A stretch of DNA of 64,000 nucleotides from Neptunicella marina (GTDB lineage: Bacteria; Pseudomonadota; Gammaproteobacteria; Enterobacterales; Alteromonadaceae), in the NCBI RefSeq assembly GCF_014270035.1, contig NZ_JACNEP010000003.1, forward strand, positions 288,060 through 352,059. The letters run 5' to 3'. Below the pieces are notes generated by a model. That model ran no database searches, was not told the DNA's origin, and saw only the letters and a list, made by a program, of their open reading frames with translations. Of the stretch, positions 47,596 through 57,426 are shown in pieces. Made by a program: the position numbers and the translations under genes. Every line of letters begins with the position of its first letter. Position 1 is the first letter of the stretch.

Positions 47596-47753
47596 CTTTC
47601 CTGTCCTTTGGATATCAGCATTGATTTAATAATAGACAGATTTGGCTTTTTTATAGTTATTTTTCATTTATTTAGCTTTAGTCTATTAAAGAGGGTTTTG
47701 CGTCTAAACGAGTTGCAGCATAATGGGCGCATATTTCGTTGGGACTATGTATT

Positions 47754-49322
47754 TTGTCGGGAAAACTTCTTAAATCAGGCATGATTGTCAGTGCCATGAC
47801 CTTTGTATCCAGAGTCATGGGATTAGCTCGCGATGTGATCGTCGCCAATTTGCTCGGTGCCGGTGGTAGTGCCGATGTATTCTTGCTGGCAAATAAAATA
47901 CCCAACTTCCTGCGTCGCTTGTTTGCTGAAGGCGCATTTGCGCAGGCGTTTATTCCGATGTTGAGTGAAGTCAAACATCAGCACTCGGAAGATGAACTTA
48001 AGCTGTTTATCGCTCGAGTGGCGGGCACACTCGGCACCCTGGTGATGATAGTCACTATATTAGGCGTTATTGCCTCACCGATACTGGCGATGTTATTTGC
48101 CAATGGCTGGTTTATTGATTATCTCAATGGCGGGCCCGAGGCAGCAAAATATGAACTCGCTGCGTTGATGCTGAAAATCACTTTCCCTTATTTGTTTTTT
48201 ATCACTTTAACTGCGCTATCTGGCGCTATTTTGAATACCTTAAATCGCTTTGCTGTATCAGCATTTACGCCGGTGTTATTAAATGCCTGTATTATTGGCG
48301 CAGCGCTATGGTTATCACCTCAGCTAACCGAACCGGCGATTGGGTTAGCGTGGGGGGTATTTATTGGTGGTGTGGTGCAATTTGTTTTTCAGATCCCTTT
48401 TTTGCGCAAAGCTGGATTGTTAGTAAAACCGCAGTGGGGCTGGCGCGACCCGCAAGTCAGTCGGGTCAGAAAACTGATGATCCCAGCCTTGTTTGGTGTT
48501 TCCGTTAGTCAAATCAATCTGTTGTTCGATACCTTTATTGCCAGTCACTTACAGGACAGTTCTATTAGCTGGCTGTATTATTCCGACCGTTTGCTTGAAT
48601 TCCCCCTGGGATTATTCGGTATCGCCATTGCCACTGTGATCCTGCCAACATTATCTAATGACCATGCTAAGCAGGACCATCAGGCATTTAAACAGAATAT
48701 GGACTGGGGTTTGAAAATGGTGTGCTTGTTGGGTATTCCTGCCACCGCCGGGCTCATTGTATTGGCTTCGCCCATGTTAACTGTGTTATTTCAGCGTGGT
48801 GAGTTTACTGCTAATGATGTGGTAATGACGTCAGCGGCATTAGTAGCCTATGCCAGTGGTTTATTGTGTTTTATGTTAATTAAGGTGTTGGCACCGGGGT
48901 TTTATTCTCGTCAGGATGTAAAAACACCGGTTAAATTTGGCATTTGGGCGATGATCAGCAATATGGTTTTTAACGTGATTTTTGCCTGGCACTTTAGTTA
49001 TGTGGGGTTGGCCATGGCAACCTCTGCGTCTGCCTTGCTAAACGCCATTTTGTTATACCAACAATTGCACCGTAGTCAGATTTTCCGAGTGTCACGCAAA
49101 ACCATTATTTTTGTCAGCCAGATTCTGCTCGCAGCGCTGGTGATGGCAGGTTGTTTACATTGGTGGCAGCCTTCTAATCAGCAATGGATGGCCTGGGATA
49201 TTAAACAGCAAATTTTAGCTCTCTCAGCGTGTATTGCTGGTGCATGTGTTATTTTTGTCACCAGTGCTATCGTATTAGGTGTCAGACCTTCATCATTGCT
49301 CAGAAAAACAGCAGATCTGTAA
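47754..49322 (+). CDS. murJ: Lipid II flippase MurJ (MviN)
   Basis: MurJ flips the peptidoglycan precursor lipid II across the inner membrane. The 522-aa product has about 14 helices and the family landmarks 'TFVSRVMGLARDVIVANLLGAG', 'FLRRLFAEGAFAQAFIPML' (with conserved Arg and Glu residues of the central cavity) and 'ISWLYYSDRLLEFPLGLFGIA'. I start at TTG 47754 ('MSGKLLKSGMIVSAMT'), which fits homologues and has GGGA about 9 bp upstream; TTG 47739 and ATG 47781 are alternatives. It lies just upstream of ribF-ileS, an order found in many gammaproteobacteria. rpsT, often nearby, is not here. Confidence 0.94.
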   Translation: MSGKLLKSGMIVSAMTFVSRVMGLARDVIVANLLGAGGSADVFLLANKIPNFLRRLFAEGAFAQAFIPMLSEVKHQHSEDELKLFIARVAGTLGTLVMIVTILGVIASPILAMLFANGWFIDYLNGGPEAAKYELAALMLKITFPYLFFITLTALSGAILNTLNRFAVSAFTPVLLNACIIGAALWLSPQLTEPAIGLAWGVFIGGVVQFVFQIPFLRKAGLLVKPQWGWRDPQVSRVRKLMIPALFGVSVSQINLLFDTFIASHLQDSSISWLYYSDRLLEFPLGLFGIAIATVILPTLSNDHAKQDHQAFKQNMDWGLKMVCLLGIPATAGLIVLASPMLTVLFQRGEFTANDVVMTSAALVAYASGLLCFMLIKVLAPGFYSRQDVKTPVKFGIWAMISNMVFNVIFAWHFSYVGLAMATSASALLNAILLYQQLHRSQIFRVSRKTIIFVSQILLAALVMAGCLHWWQPSNQQWMAWDIKQQILALSACIAGACVIFVTSAIVLGVRPSSLLRKTADL

Positions 49323-49394
49323 GCTTTACGCCAACATATTAAATAAATCATCAAACATCCCTGTCAGAGTGCTTTTTTTACACTGCTAGTTGGT

Positions 49395-49400
49395 TATAAT
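49395..49400 (+). promoter_or_regulatory. Probable -10 element of the ribF-ileS operon promoter
   Basis: A perfect TATAAT stands 55 bp before the ribF start in an otherwise unremarkable gap. The upstream -35 region is poor (T-rich; TTTACA at 49377-49382 is only 12 bp away), so this call rests on the -10 alone. Confidence 0.4.
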
Positions 49401-49454
49401 CCGCTGTTTTTATACGCCAAACTTGGCGGAATGCGGTTTGCTTAAGGGGTGTCA

Positions 49455-50393
49455 GTGGAATTAATCAGGGGTTTGCACAATATCCGGCAGAAACACCGTG
49501 GCTGTGTGCTGACTATTGGTAAGTTCGACGGCGTGCATCTTGGTCATCAGGCGGTGCTAAAAAATCTGGTCGAACAAGCCAGAAAAATGCAGTTACCGGC
49601 GACCGTGATGGTGTTTGAACCTCAGCCGGAAGAGGTATTCCGTCCACAGACGGCACCCGCGAGATTAAGCCGATTACGTGATAAATATACCGAACTAAAA
49701 AAACTGGGTGTGGATCGTCTGATATGCGTGAAATTCAACCGTGAATTTGCCGCACAAAGCGCCAATCATTTTGTTGAAGAGTTACTGGTCGCTAAATTAG
49801 GTATCCGTTTTTTGGTGGTGGGTGACGATTTCCGTTTTGGACATGATCGTACCGGTGATTTTGATATGTTACAGCGCGAAGGCCAGCGCTGGGGCTTTGA
49901 CGTGGTGAGTACTCAGAGTTTTAGACATCAGGATTGTCGTATCAGCTCAACTGCTGTGCGTGATGCACTGGCTGCTGGCAATATGCAGTTGGCTGAATCC
50001 TTACTGGGACGTAAATTTTCAATTGCCAGTAAAGTCATTCATGGTGAGAAGAAAGGGCGTACCATAGGTTTTCCTACCGCAAACCTGTTGTTAAAACGGG
50101 TAAAATCACCGGTAGCCGGTGTGTATGCGGTAAGAGTTAAAAGCCCTCGTGGTGATTTTAACGGGGTGGCTAATGTGGGCACCCGACCTACGTTAAACGG
50201 CAGCCGTATGCAGCTGGAAGCACATTTATTTGATTTTGATCAGCATTTATACGGGCTGCATATTGAAGTAGAATTATTGAGCAAAATTCGTGATGAACAA
50301 AAATTTGCCTCACTTGACGATTTACGCCAACAAATTGCATTAGATAGTGAGCAAGCCAAACGTTATTTTGATAGCCTGCATCAGGCAATTTAA
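49455..50393 (+). CDS. ribF: Bifunctional riboflavin kinase / FAD synthetase
   Basis: RibF phosphorylates riboflavin to FMN and adenylates it to FAD. The 312-aa protein has the N-terminal nucleotidyltransferase fold with 'LTIGKFDGVHLGHQ' and 'VVGDDFRFGHDRTGD', then the flavokinase domain with 'GRTIGFPTANL' and 'GVYAV'. GTG 49455 is chosen because AAGGGG (49444-49449) is then 5 bp away and the protein begins 'MELIRGLHN' as in homologues; GTG 49449 would overlap that ribosome site. It heads the conserved ribF-ileS-lspA-fkpB-ispH cluster; ileS follows after 64 bp. Confidence 0.95.
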   Translation: MELIRGLHNIRQKHRGCVLTIGKFDGVHLGHQAVLKNLVEQARKMQLPATVMVFEPQPEEVFRPQTAPARLSRLRDKYTELKKLGVDRLICVKFNREFAAQSANHFVEELLVAKLGIRFLVVGDDFRFGHDRTGDFDMLQREGQRWGFDVVSTQSFRHQDCRISSTAVRDALAAGNMQLAESLLGRKFSIASKVIHGEKKGRTIGFPTANLLLKRVKSPVAGVYAVRVKSPRGDFNGVANVGTRPTLNGSRMQLEAHLFDFDQHLYGLHIEVELLSKIRDEQKFASLDDLRQQIALDSEQAKRYFDSLHQAI

Positions 50394-50457
50394 CTGAATT
50401 ACATTTTTTATAAACGGGCAGTGTTGCCCATTACACTTTGACTGGATTTTATTACAC

Positions 50458-53286
50458 ATGAGCGATTACAAGCATACTCTGAATTTGCCGGAAACTGAGT
50501 TTCCGATGCGTGGTAATTTAGCCCAGCGTGAGCCTAAAATGCTCAAAAGCTGGACTGATGCCGAGCTCTATTCAAAGATCCGTCAAGCCAAAAAAGGTAA
50601 AACGCCTTTTGTGTTGCATGACGGCCCTCCTTATGCCAACGGTGATATTCACATTGGCCACGCTGTTAATAAAATTCTGAAAGACATTATTGTTAAGTCA
50701 AAGACTTTATCGGATTTTGATGCACCTTATATCCCGGGTTGGGATTGCCATGGCCTGCCAATCGAACTGCAGGTCGAAAAGAAAGTGGGTAAGCCTGGCA
50801 AAAAAGTGTCGGCAGCTGAATTTCGTCAAAAATGTCGCGAATATGCTCAAAAGCAAATCGACGGCCAGATGCGTGATTTTATCCGTCTTGGTGTGTTTGG
50901 TCAGTGGGATAAACCCTACAAAACCATGGATTTTCGCTCTGAAGCCGACATTATCCGTGTATTAGGTAAAGTACTGGAAAACGGCCATATCGAAAAAGGC
51001 TTTAAGCCGGTGCACTGGTGTACCGATTGTGGTTCGGCGCTGGCTGAAGCGGAAGTGGAATATAAAGATAAGCATTCCCCGGCAATAGATGTGGCGTTTG
51101 AAGCAGTTGATAGTGACGCCGTTGCTGATTTATTTGACCATCCTGATGGTCATGCTGGCAAAGGCGCTGTCTCAGCAGCTATCTGGACGACTACACCCTG
51201 GACTTTACCTGCTAACCGTGCAATCAGCGTGCATGCGGATCTGGATTATTGTCTGGTGCAAATTGAAGACGGTGATACACCTAAGCGTCTGATCCTCGGC
51301 AGCGATCTGGTTAAAGATTGCATGGATCGTTTTGGTATTGAGCATTATCACGCATTAGGTTTTTGCAAGGGTAAAGTACTTGAAAATGTACGGGTAAAAC
51401 ATCCGTTTTATGATTTCGACGTACCACTTATTTTGGGTGATCATGTTACTACCGATTCTGGTACTGGTTTAGTTCATACTGCGCCGGGTCATGGTGTGGA
51501 TGACTTTAATGTCGGTCGCCAATATGGCATCGAAGTGGCAAACCCTGTGGGTGCCAACGGTGTTTATATGGAAGGCACTGAATTGTTTGCCGGTCAGCAT
51601 GTATTTAAAGCTAACGATGAAATCATCGAAGTATTAAAACAGCATGGTGCGTTATTACATCACCATGCCTTTGAGCACAGTTATCCGCATTGCTGGCGTC
51701 ACAAAACACCAATTATTTTCCGTGCCACACCGCAATGGTTTATCAGCATGGATAAAAACGGTTTACGCCAGAAGTCGCTTGAAGAAATCAAAAAAACGCA
51801 GTGGATCCCTGAGTGGGGTGAAAACCGAATCACTGCGATGGTAGAAGGACGTCCTGACTGGTGTATTTCGCGTCAGCGTACATGGGGAGTGCCGATTGCG
51901 TTATTTATCCATAAAGACACCGGTGATTTGCACCCTCGTAGTTCCGAGTTACTGGAGCAGGTTGCCAGGCAAGTTGAAGCCAAGGGTATTCAGGCCTGGT
52001 GGGATTTGGACGCTGAAGAGTTATTGGGTGACGATGCGCAGACCTATGTAAAAGTGCAAGATACGTTGGATGTGTGGTTCGACTCGGGTGTAACGCACTT
52101 CTTTGTGGTTGATCAACGTGAAGAGATTCCGGCATCTGCAGATTTATACTTAGAAGGCTCAGACCAACACCGTGGCTGGTTTATGTCGTCGTTAATGACA
52201 TCGGTGGCTATGTCTGACAAAGCACCTTACAAACAAGTATTAACCCATGGTTTTACTGTAGACGCGGAAGGCAAAAAAATGTCTAAGTCTATTGGTAATA
52301 CGGTATCGCCACAGGATGTGATGAACAAACTGGGCGCTGATATTTTACGTTTATGGGTAGCGTCAACCGATTACCGCAGTGAAATTGCGGTATCTGATGA
52401 AATTCTTAAACGTTCTGCTGACGCTTATCGCCGTATTCGTAATACTGCACGTTTCCTGCTTGCCAACCTTAATGGCTTTAACCCTGCGACAGATATGGTA
52501 GCAGCGAAAGATATGGTGTCCCTTGATTTGTGGGCAGTGCAAAAAGCCGAAGCCTTGCAGCAGGAATTAATCAGCGATTACAACAAATATGATTTATTGC
52601 AAATCACCCAAAAGTTAATGCACTTCTGTTCCATTGATATGGGTAGTTTCTATCTGGATATCATTAAAGACAGACAATACACGGCTAAATCTGACAGTGT
52701 GGCACGCCGTTCCTGTCAAACTGCGCTGTATCATATTGTTGAAGCATTAGTTCGTTGGATTGCCCCGATAATGAGCTTTACAGCTCAGGAAATCTGGCAG
52801 GAAATGCCAGGTGAGCGTGATGAATTTGTCTTTACTGATGTTTGGTACAAGGGTTTTGATTTGCAAGGTGTGGATAATCAATTCAGTGATGCATTCTGGC
52901 AAACAGTGATGTCGGTGAAGGATGAAGTGAATGGTGCGCTGGAACAAGCGCGTCGTGACAGCCTGATTGGTGGTTCTTTGCAAGCAGACGTGACCTTATA
53001 TGCTAAGTCTGAACTCGCAGAACAACTGAATAAACTACAAGATGAGTTACGTTTTGTTTTGATTACCTCACAAGCCAAAGTGGTGGTAAGTGATAGTGCG
53101 CCAGAAGGTGCTGTAGCAACAGAAGTGGACGGTTTGTGGGTATCGATTGCGGTATCTGCAGGTCATAAATGTACGCGTTGCTGGCACTATCGCGAAGATG
53201 TTGGTTCGCACACTGAACACCCGGAATTATGTGGTCGTTGTGTGGACAATATCGAAGGCGACGGAGAGCAACGTCATTATGCTTAA
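50458..53286 (+). CDS. ileS: Isoleucyl-tRNA synthetase
   Basis: IleRS charges tRNA-Ile. The 942-aa class Ia enzyme shows the HIGH motif ('[12 protein letters not shown]', about 64-75), the CP1 editing domain ('[15 protein letters not shown]', '[12 protein letters not shown]'), the KMSKS loop ('[12 protein letters not shown]', about 604-615), the anticodon-binding domain, and a C-terminal zinc finger with four Cys in '[10 protein letters not shown]' and 'CGRCVDN'. Length and layout are those of the Escherichia coli-type bacterial enzyme. Its end overlaps the lspA start by eight bases, a coupling common in this cluster. Confidence 0.98.
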   Translation: MSDYKHTLNLPETEFPMRGNLAQREPKMLKSWTDAELYSKIRQAKKGKTPFVLHDGPPYANGDIHIGHAVNKILKDIIVKSKTLSDFDAPYIPGWDCHGLPIELQVEKKVGKPGKKVSAAEFRQKCREYAQKQIDGQMRDFIRLGVFGQWDKPYKTMDFRSEADIIRVLGKVLENGHIEKGFKPVHWCTDCGSALAEAEVEYKDKHSPAIDVAFEAVDSDAVADLFDHPDGHAGKGAVSAAIWTTTPWTLPANRAISVHADLDYCLVQIEDGDTPKRLILGSDLVKDCMDRFGIEHYHALGFCKGKVLENVRVKHPFYDFDVPLILGDHVTTDSGTGLVHTAPGHGVDDFNVGRQYGIEVANPVGANGVYMEGTELFAGQHVFKANDEIIEVLKQHGALLHHHAFEHSYPHCWRHKTPIIFRATPQWFISMDKNGLRQKSLEEIKKTQWIPEWGENRITAMVEGRPDWCISRQRTWGVPIALFIHKDTGDLHPRSSELLEQVARQVEAKGIQAWWDLDAEELLGDDAQTYVKVQDTLDVWFDSGVTHFFVVDQREEIPASADLYLEGSDQHRGWFMSSLMTSVAMSDKAPYKQVLTHGFTVDAEGKKMSKSIGNTVSPQDVMNKLGADILRLWVASTDYRSEIAVSDEILKRSADAYRRIRNTARFLLANLNGFNPATDMVAAKDMVSLDLWAVQKAEALQQELISDYNKYDLLQITQKLMHFCSIDMGSFYLDIIKDRQYTAKSDSVARRSCQTALYHIVEALVRWIAPIMSFTAQEIWQEMPGERDEFVFTDVWYKGFDLQGVDNQFSDAFWQTVMSVKDEVNGALEQARRDSLIGGSLQADVTLYAKSELAEQLNKLQDELRFVLITSQAKVVVSDSAPEGAVATEVDGLWVSIAVSAGHKCTRCWHYREDVGSHTEHPELCGRCVDNIEGDGEQRHYA

Positions 53287-53788
53287 GTTTTTTAGCGGCT
53301 CAGGTTTGCGCTGGCTGTGGTTAACCGTAGTAATGTTCGCGGTTGACCAGATTAGCAAACATTGGGTGGTGGGTAGCATGAAGTTGTATGACTCCATTCC
53401 TGTTATTCCGATGTTTAGCATTACTTATGTGCAAAACCATGGCGCAGCGTTTAGCTTTTTAAGCACCGAGGGTGGCTGGCAGCGCTGGTTTTTTACCGTT
53501 ATCGCTGTGGTCGTCAGTGTATTAATTTTGTACTGGCTGAAAAAAACAGAGGCCAAACAAAAATTAGTACCATCTGCTTTCGCGTTAATTTTAAGTGGTG
53601 CACTGGGCAATGTATACGACCGCTTGCATTATGGCTATGTGATCGATTTTCTCGATGTGTATTACCAGCAGTGGCACTGGCCAACCTTTAATATCGCTGA
53701 TAGCGCCATTTTTGTAGGCGCGGTATTTTTAATTTATGACGCAATGCGTTCAGGAAATAAAAAAGATGAGCAAGCCACAAATCATTGA
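53279..53788 (+). CDS. lspA: Lipoprotein signal peptidase (signal peptidase II)
   Basis: LspA cleaves prolipoproteins after lipid attachment at the membrane. The 169-aa protein has four helices and the catalytic aspartates Asp123 ('[10 protein letters not shown]') and Asp141 ('FNIADSAIF'), with conserved 'VQNHGAAFS' and '[10 protein letters not shown]'. ATG 53279 is the family start, with GGAGAG at 53263-53268; an open frame extends far upstream inside ileS but is not used. Its 3' end overlaps fkpB by 23 bases. The many lipobox proteins in this window (DctP, ApbE, GH9, GH43 and others) are its likely substrates. Confidence 0.96.
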   Translation: MLKFFSGSGLRWLWLTVVMFAVDQISKHWVVGSMKLYDSIPVIPMFSITYVQNHGAAFSFLSTEGGWQRWFFTVIAVVVSVLILYWLKKTEAKQKLVPSAFALILSGALGNVYDRLHYGYVIDFLDVYYQQWHWPTFNIADSAIFVGAVFLIYDAMRSGNKKDEQATNH

Positions 53789-54206
53789 TCAAAACAGTCA
53801 GGTGGTTTTGCACTTTGATTTAAAACTTACCGATGGCTCTGCGGCCGATAGTACTCGTGTTAACAATAAACCTGCCAAACTGGTAATGGGCGATGGCAGC
53901 CTGACACCTAACTTTGAACAGTGTTTGCTGGGTTTATCTGTCGGTGATAAAAAAGAGTTTAAGCTAGCTGCACAGGATGCCTTTGGTATGCCGAACCCTG
54001 ATAATATTCACTATATGGATATTAGTCGTTTTGGTCAGGATACGCCTGCTCAGGTTGGGATGATTATTGCGTTTACCCAACCAGATGGTACTGAAATGCC
54101 AGGCATTATTCGCGAGATAAACGGACATTCTGTGACAGTGGACTTTAATCATCCACTGGCTGGTCAGGATGTGGTTTTTGCCGTAGAAATTATAGATATT
54201 CACTAG
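53766..54206 (+). CDS. fkpB: FKBP-type peptidyl-prolyl isomerase FkpB (SlpA-like)
   Basis: This 146-aa protein is the small SlyD-related FKBP-type prolyl isomerase found between lspA and ispH. It shows the FKBP core in '[18 protein letters not shown]', an inserted flap region with '[19 protein letters not shown]', and the returning strands '[18 protein letters not shown]'. It lacks the His-rich metal-binding tail of SlyD. ATG 53766 has AGGA 10 bp upstream and gives the standard start 'MSKPQII'; it lies inside the end of lspA. A cytoplasmic chaperone-like isomerase role is expected. Confidence 0.94.
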   Translation: MSKPQIIDQNSQVVLHFDLKLTDGSAADSTRVNNKPAKLVMGDGSLTPNFEQCLLGLSVGDKKEFKLAAQDAFGMPNPDNIHYMDISRFGQDTPAQVGMIIAFTQPDGTEMPGIIREINGHSVTVDFNHPLAGQDVVFAVEIIDIH

Positions 54207-54213
54207 GTATTGT

Positions 54214-55155
54214 ATGGACATTCAACTGGCTAATCCCCGAGGCTTCTGTGCCGGTGTAGACCGGGCCATTACCATTGTGGAACGTGCGCTGGAAATTTTT
54301 GAGCCGCCTATTTATGTGCGCCATGAAGTGGTGCATAACAAGTTTGTGGTTGATGGTTTGCGAAAGCGCGGTGCGGTATTTGTAGATGAACTACATGAAG
54401 TACCTAACGACTGCATTGTTATTTTCTCTGCGCATGGTGTAGCACAGTCGGTGCGTAAAGAAGCGGATGACAGGGGGTTAAAGGTTTTTGACGCCACTTG
54501 TCCTCTGGTGACTAAAGTGCATATGGAAGTAACCCGTGCCAGCAAACGTGGCGTTGAATGCATCTTAATTGGTCATCAGGGACATCCTGAGGTGGAAGGC
54601 ACCATGGGGCAATATGATAATCCGCAAGGTGGGATTTATCTGGTGGAGTCAGAAGCGGATGTGGCCAACCTTGAAGTAAAAGATCCACAACGTCTGTATT
54701 ACTGCAGTCAGACTACGCTGTCGGTTGATGACACCGCGGATGTGATTGATGCGTTGCGGGCAAAATTCCCTGCTATCGAAGGCCCACGTAAAGATGATAT
54801 TTGTTATGCCACACAAAACCGTCAGGATGCCGTGCGTGACTTGGCAGAAAAATGCGATTTGATGTTAGTTGTTGGTGCTAAAAACAGTTCAAATTCAAAC
54901 CGTCTGCGTGAACTGGCAGAAAAAATGGGCGTCACTGCGTATTTAATTAATGATGCAAACTGCATTCAAACACAATGGTTAACGGGTGCCGCTAACATTG
55001 GGGTAACTGCCGGTGCTTCAGCGCCAGAGGTGTTGGTGAACGGTGTGATTGAACGGCTCAAAGCCCTTGGTGCTGCCAATGTTATCGAAGTTGAAGGACG
55101 TAAGGAAAATATTGAATTTGCCGTGCCCAAAGAACTTCAAGTTAAGATGATTTAA
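54214..55155 (+). CDS. ispH: 4-hydroxy-3-methylbut-2-enyl diphosphate reductase
   Basis: IspH makes IPP and DMAPP in the last step of the MEP isoprenoid pathway, using an iron-sulfur cluster. The 313-aa protein has the three cluster cysteines, Cys12 in '[10 protein letters not shown]', the one in '[11 protein letters not shown]' (about 96) and the one in '[10 protein letters not shown]' (about 197), plus 'SSNSNRL' and 'TAGASAPE' for diphosphate binding. Length is standard. It closes the housekeeping cluster; a hairpin and then the pilin genes follow. Confidence 0.97.
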   Translation: MDIQLANPRGFCAGVDRAITIVERALEIFEPPIYVRHEVVHNKFVVDGLRKRGAVFVDELHEVPNDCIVIFSAHGVAQSVRKEADDRGLKVFDATCPLVTKVHMEVTRASKRGVECILIGHQGHPEVEGTMGQYDNPQGGIYLVESEADVANLEVKDPQRLYYCSQTTLSVDDTADVIDALRAKFPAIEGPRKDDICYATQNRQDAVRDLAEKCDLMLVVGAKNSSNSNRLRELAEKMGVTAYLINDANCIQTQWLTGAANIGVTAGASAPEVLVNGVIERLKALGAANVIEVEGRKENIEFAVPKELQVKMI

Positions 55156-55163
55156 TCTAAATC

Positions 55164-55199
55164 ACCTAAAAGGCCACATTTAGATGGGGCCTTTTAGGT
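55164..55199 (+). terminator. Hairpin after ispH, probable terminator
   Basis: ACCTAAAAGGCC (55164-55175) and its exact complement (55188-55199) make a 12-bp stem with a 12-nt loop. The T-run lies within the stem rather than after it, so termination may be incomplete. The pilV unit begins about 115 bp later. Confidence 0.6.
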
Positions 55200-55314
55200 A
55201 TGAAAACAGTCCGATCTTTATACCTTTAGTATTGAATTGATAACCAAAGCTGTAACAAGTTCAGCTACTCTATAGTGACATACCTGTACATATTGCAGGT
55301 TGCAAGAGGGCAAG

Positions 55315-55968
55315 GTGTTATCAGTTCAAACGCAATTAAGACACAGACAAACAAGTAGGTGCCATCATCAAAGCGGTGTTGGAATGATCGAGGTATTGGT
55401 GACCTTGTTTATTCTGGCTATAGGCATGCTTGGGGTGGCGTCGCTACAGTTTATTGGTGCCTTTTCAAATTCTGATGCGCTCAACAGGGCGAATGCTGTA
55501 CTTGTTGCTCAGCAAACCGCTGAGCGATTACGTGCCAATAGTTTTGTATCAGCCAGTTTTAGCGGGTTGGTCGCAGATGATCGTTATTTTGATCCCGATA
55601 CCTATAATTTCAAGCAACTCTCCTGCGGCAGTGGGGAGCCGGGATGGGAATGTTTTTGTAAGGATAAACCCGCGTCAATACGGGATTGTAATGCTAACAC
55701 CTGTAGTAGTGCCGAGTTGGCAACCTATGATGGCTGGCAGTTAACTTGTGCCGCAACCAAAATTAATCCTTCAGTGACGCTGGACGTGAGTTGCAATGAC
55801 AATAATCTGGCGGATGCCGATGCGTGCAGTGCGGGCTCTGCTCAGCAAATCATGCTGAGCTGGCCGGCTGAAAACTGGCAAAACATCGATAGAAAGTTAA
55901 ATCCTGTCTGTAATCCTTCCAGTGACGCAGAGCCGCGCGACTGCGTTTTGTTAGAGCTGGTACTCTGA
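55315..55968 (+). CDS. pilV: Type IV pilus minor pilin PilV
   Basis: PilV is one of the minor pilins that prime type IV pilus assembly. The 217-aa product has a leader cut after Gly21, then 'VGMIEVLVTLFILAIGMLGVA' in outline with the required Glu at mature position 5, and a Cys-rich globular domain with about ten cysteines. GTG 55315 is chosen because GAGGG stands at 55306-55310; TTG 55300 would overlap that site. pilW follows after one base. Members of this cluster form the tip complex with PilY1. Confidence 0.85.
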   Translation: MLSVQTQLRHRQTSRCHHQSGVGMIEVLVTLFILAIGMLGVASLQFIGAFSNSDALNRANAVLVAQQTAERLRANSFVSASFSGLVADDRYFDPDTYNFKQLSCGSGEPGWECFCKDKPASIRDCNANTCSSAELATYDGWQLTCAATKINPSVTLDVSCNDNNLADADACSAGSAQQIMLSWPAENWQNIDRKLNPVCNPSSDAEPRDCVLLELVL

Positions 55969-55969
55969 T

Positions 55970-56839
55970 ATGCATCGTTTAAATTCCTTATCCCGCGGCT
56001 TTAGCTTAATTGAACTTATGATCACCTTAGTACTGGGGTTAATTATTTCTGGTGCAATCGTTCAGGTATTAGTCAGCAATCAGGTGACAGAGCGCCTGAA
56101 CCGGGGCATTGCTTCTGCTCAGGAAAGTGGTCGTTTTATTATGACTCGCCTTCGTAATGAGCTGTTAGAGACTGGGCGTTATGATTCGCTTGACCCAAAT
56201 CTTGAACGCAGTGTTGATGTCGTTCCGGAAGCCGCTTTTGTACAAAATCATCCGATAATTCTCCCGGGAGATTTCCCCTTACAGCCTGTTTTAGGTTCGA
56301 CTCAGGGTGCTAATGGTGGTGATGACGTACTGGTAGCCGGTATGCAGGCAGGTCAGGATTGTCGTGGTTACAAGCTCGGATATGCCGACACTGAACAGTT
56401 TTATGTGGTCAATCGGTATTTTGTTGAAGATAACAAACTCAAATGTGTCGGTTTTGACGGACGAGTGCTGGCAGGTCAAAAAGTGGCAGTGGGGAATAAT
56501 GGTGATGCTGCGTTTACCTTATTGGATGATGTTTACGGATTTCAGGTGTTATACGCCATTGCTAATGCTGCTATCACAAATGACAGTTCTGGTCGTCCGG
56601 TAAATTATGTCACTGCTGATAATGTGGCCGCTCAAATTCTGGCCGGTGGGCAGGTTGTGGCGATACAAGTTGCGGTTTTGGTGAAAGGTGAGAGTGAGTT
56701 GTATATCGATAAAGTGCCAACATTTAAATTATTGAATGAAGATAGTTTTAGTCCCACAGATCACCAGTTATATAAGCAATTTGAAACCACGATCAGTTTT
56801 CGCAATGTGAAAAATTTTTTGCGGAGTAACAACCAATGA
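55970..56839 (+). CDS. pilW: Type IV pilus minor pilin PilW
   Basis: This 289-aa minor pilin has a short leader ending at Gly10, then 'FSLIELMITLVLGLIISGAI' with Glu5 of the mature protein, and a large beta-rich C-terminal domain of PilW type ('GGDDVLVAGMQAG', 'YKLGYADTEQFYVVNRYF'). PilW works with PilV, PilX and PilE to start pilus assembly and hold PilY1 at the tip. Its stop overlaps the pilX start by four bases. No truncation is seen. Confidence 0.9.
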   Translation: MHRLNSLSRGFSLIELMITLVLGLIISGAIVQVLVSNQVTERLNRGIASAQESGRFIMTRLRNELLETGRYDSLDPNLERSVDVVPEAAFVQNHPIILPGDFPLQPVLGSTQGANGGDDVLVAGMQAGQDCRGYKLGYADTEQFYVVNRYFVEDNKLKCVGFDGRVLAGQKVAVGNNGDAAFTLLDDVYGFQVLYAIANAAITNDSSGRPVNYVTADNVAAQILAGGQVVAIQVAVLVKGESELYIDKVPTFKLLNEDSFSPTDHQLYKQFETTISFRNVKNFLRSNNQ

Positions 56840-57417
56840 AAAGCATAAATAAACAGCAGGGCATCGTACTGGTGTTTGCATTGCTGATCTTACTGAGTTT
56901 GACCATCCTGGGTGTGTCATCAGTGAGCTCGAGTTTAATGCAAAGCAAAATGTCACAGTCAATGGAATCTTATAATCTGGCTTTTGATGCGGCTGAAGCC
57001 GGACTTGGTGGCGTGATGTTTGAGTCCGAAGATTTACAGGTTTTGGGAAACAATGCGGTCGCTGACCCGTTAACTGAGGCTCGCCAAAAAGCCCAGCTCG
57101 ATCTGACAGTTCAGGATTTAAGTTGTTTGGATACGCTTAACTGGACACAGCGCCGTATGACCAGTGCCGGAGTACAACCCGGCGCACAAAATAATTCCGC
57201 TGGTACCTTTAGCAGTCAACCCCCAACGAATAGTTGGTCAAGTACCGCCTTTGTTGGAGAACGCGCGTGTCTGGGATCAAGCAATGTGATTGGCGGCAGC
57301 AATATCAGTTGCCACATCTTTAAAGTAAAAGGTTGTGGTCAGGTTGTAGGTTCACCTTATGTGGTGGCTAATTCACTCAATGTTTCCGTTTTTGCCCCTG
57401 CCAGTAATGGTGGCTAG
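56836..57417 (+). CDS. pilX: Type IV pilus assembly protein PilX
   Basis: This 193-aa protein has the PilX pattern: a short basic leader, then 'GIVLVFALLILLSLTILGVSS', in which the Glu normally at mature position 5 is not present, as is usual in PilX, and the conserved 'NLAFDAAEAGL'. It acts with PilY1 and the minor pilins. Four-base overlap with pilW (ATGA) indicates coupled translation. The C-terminal half holds several cysteines and a Ser/Asn-rich linker. Confidence 0.86.
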   Translation: MKSINKQQGIVLVFALLILLSLTILGVSSVSSSLMQSKMSQSMESYNLAFDAAEAGLGGVMFESEDLQVLGNNAVADPLTEARQKAQLDLTVQDLSCLDTLNWTQRRMTSAGVQPGAQNNSAGTFSSQPPTNSWSSTAFVGERACLGSSNVIGGSNISCHIFKVKGCGQVVGSPYVVANSLNVSVFAPASNGG

Positions 57418-57426
57418 GAGGGTATG

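Noticed and set aside
53147..53278. Longer start for lspA inside ileS
   Set aside because: The extension translates the ileS zinc-finger region in another frame and precedes a perfect family start with its own ribosome site.
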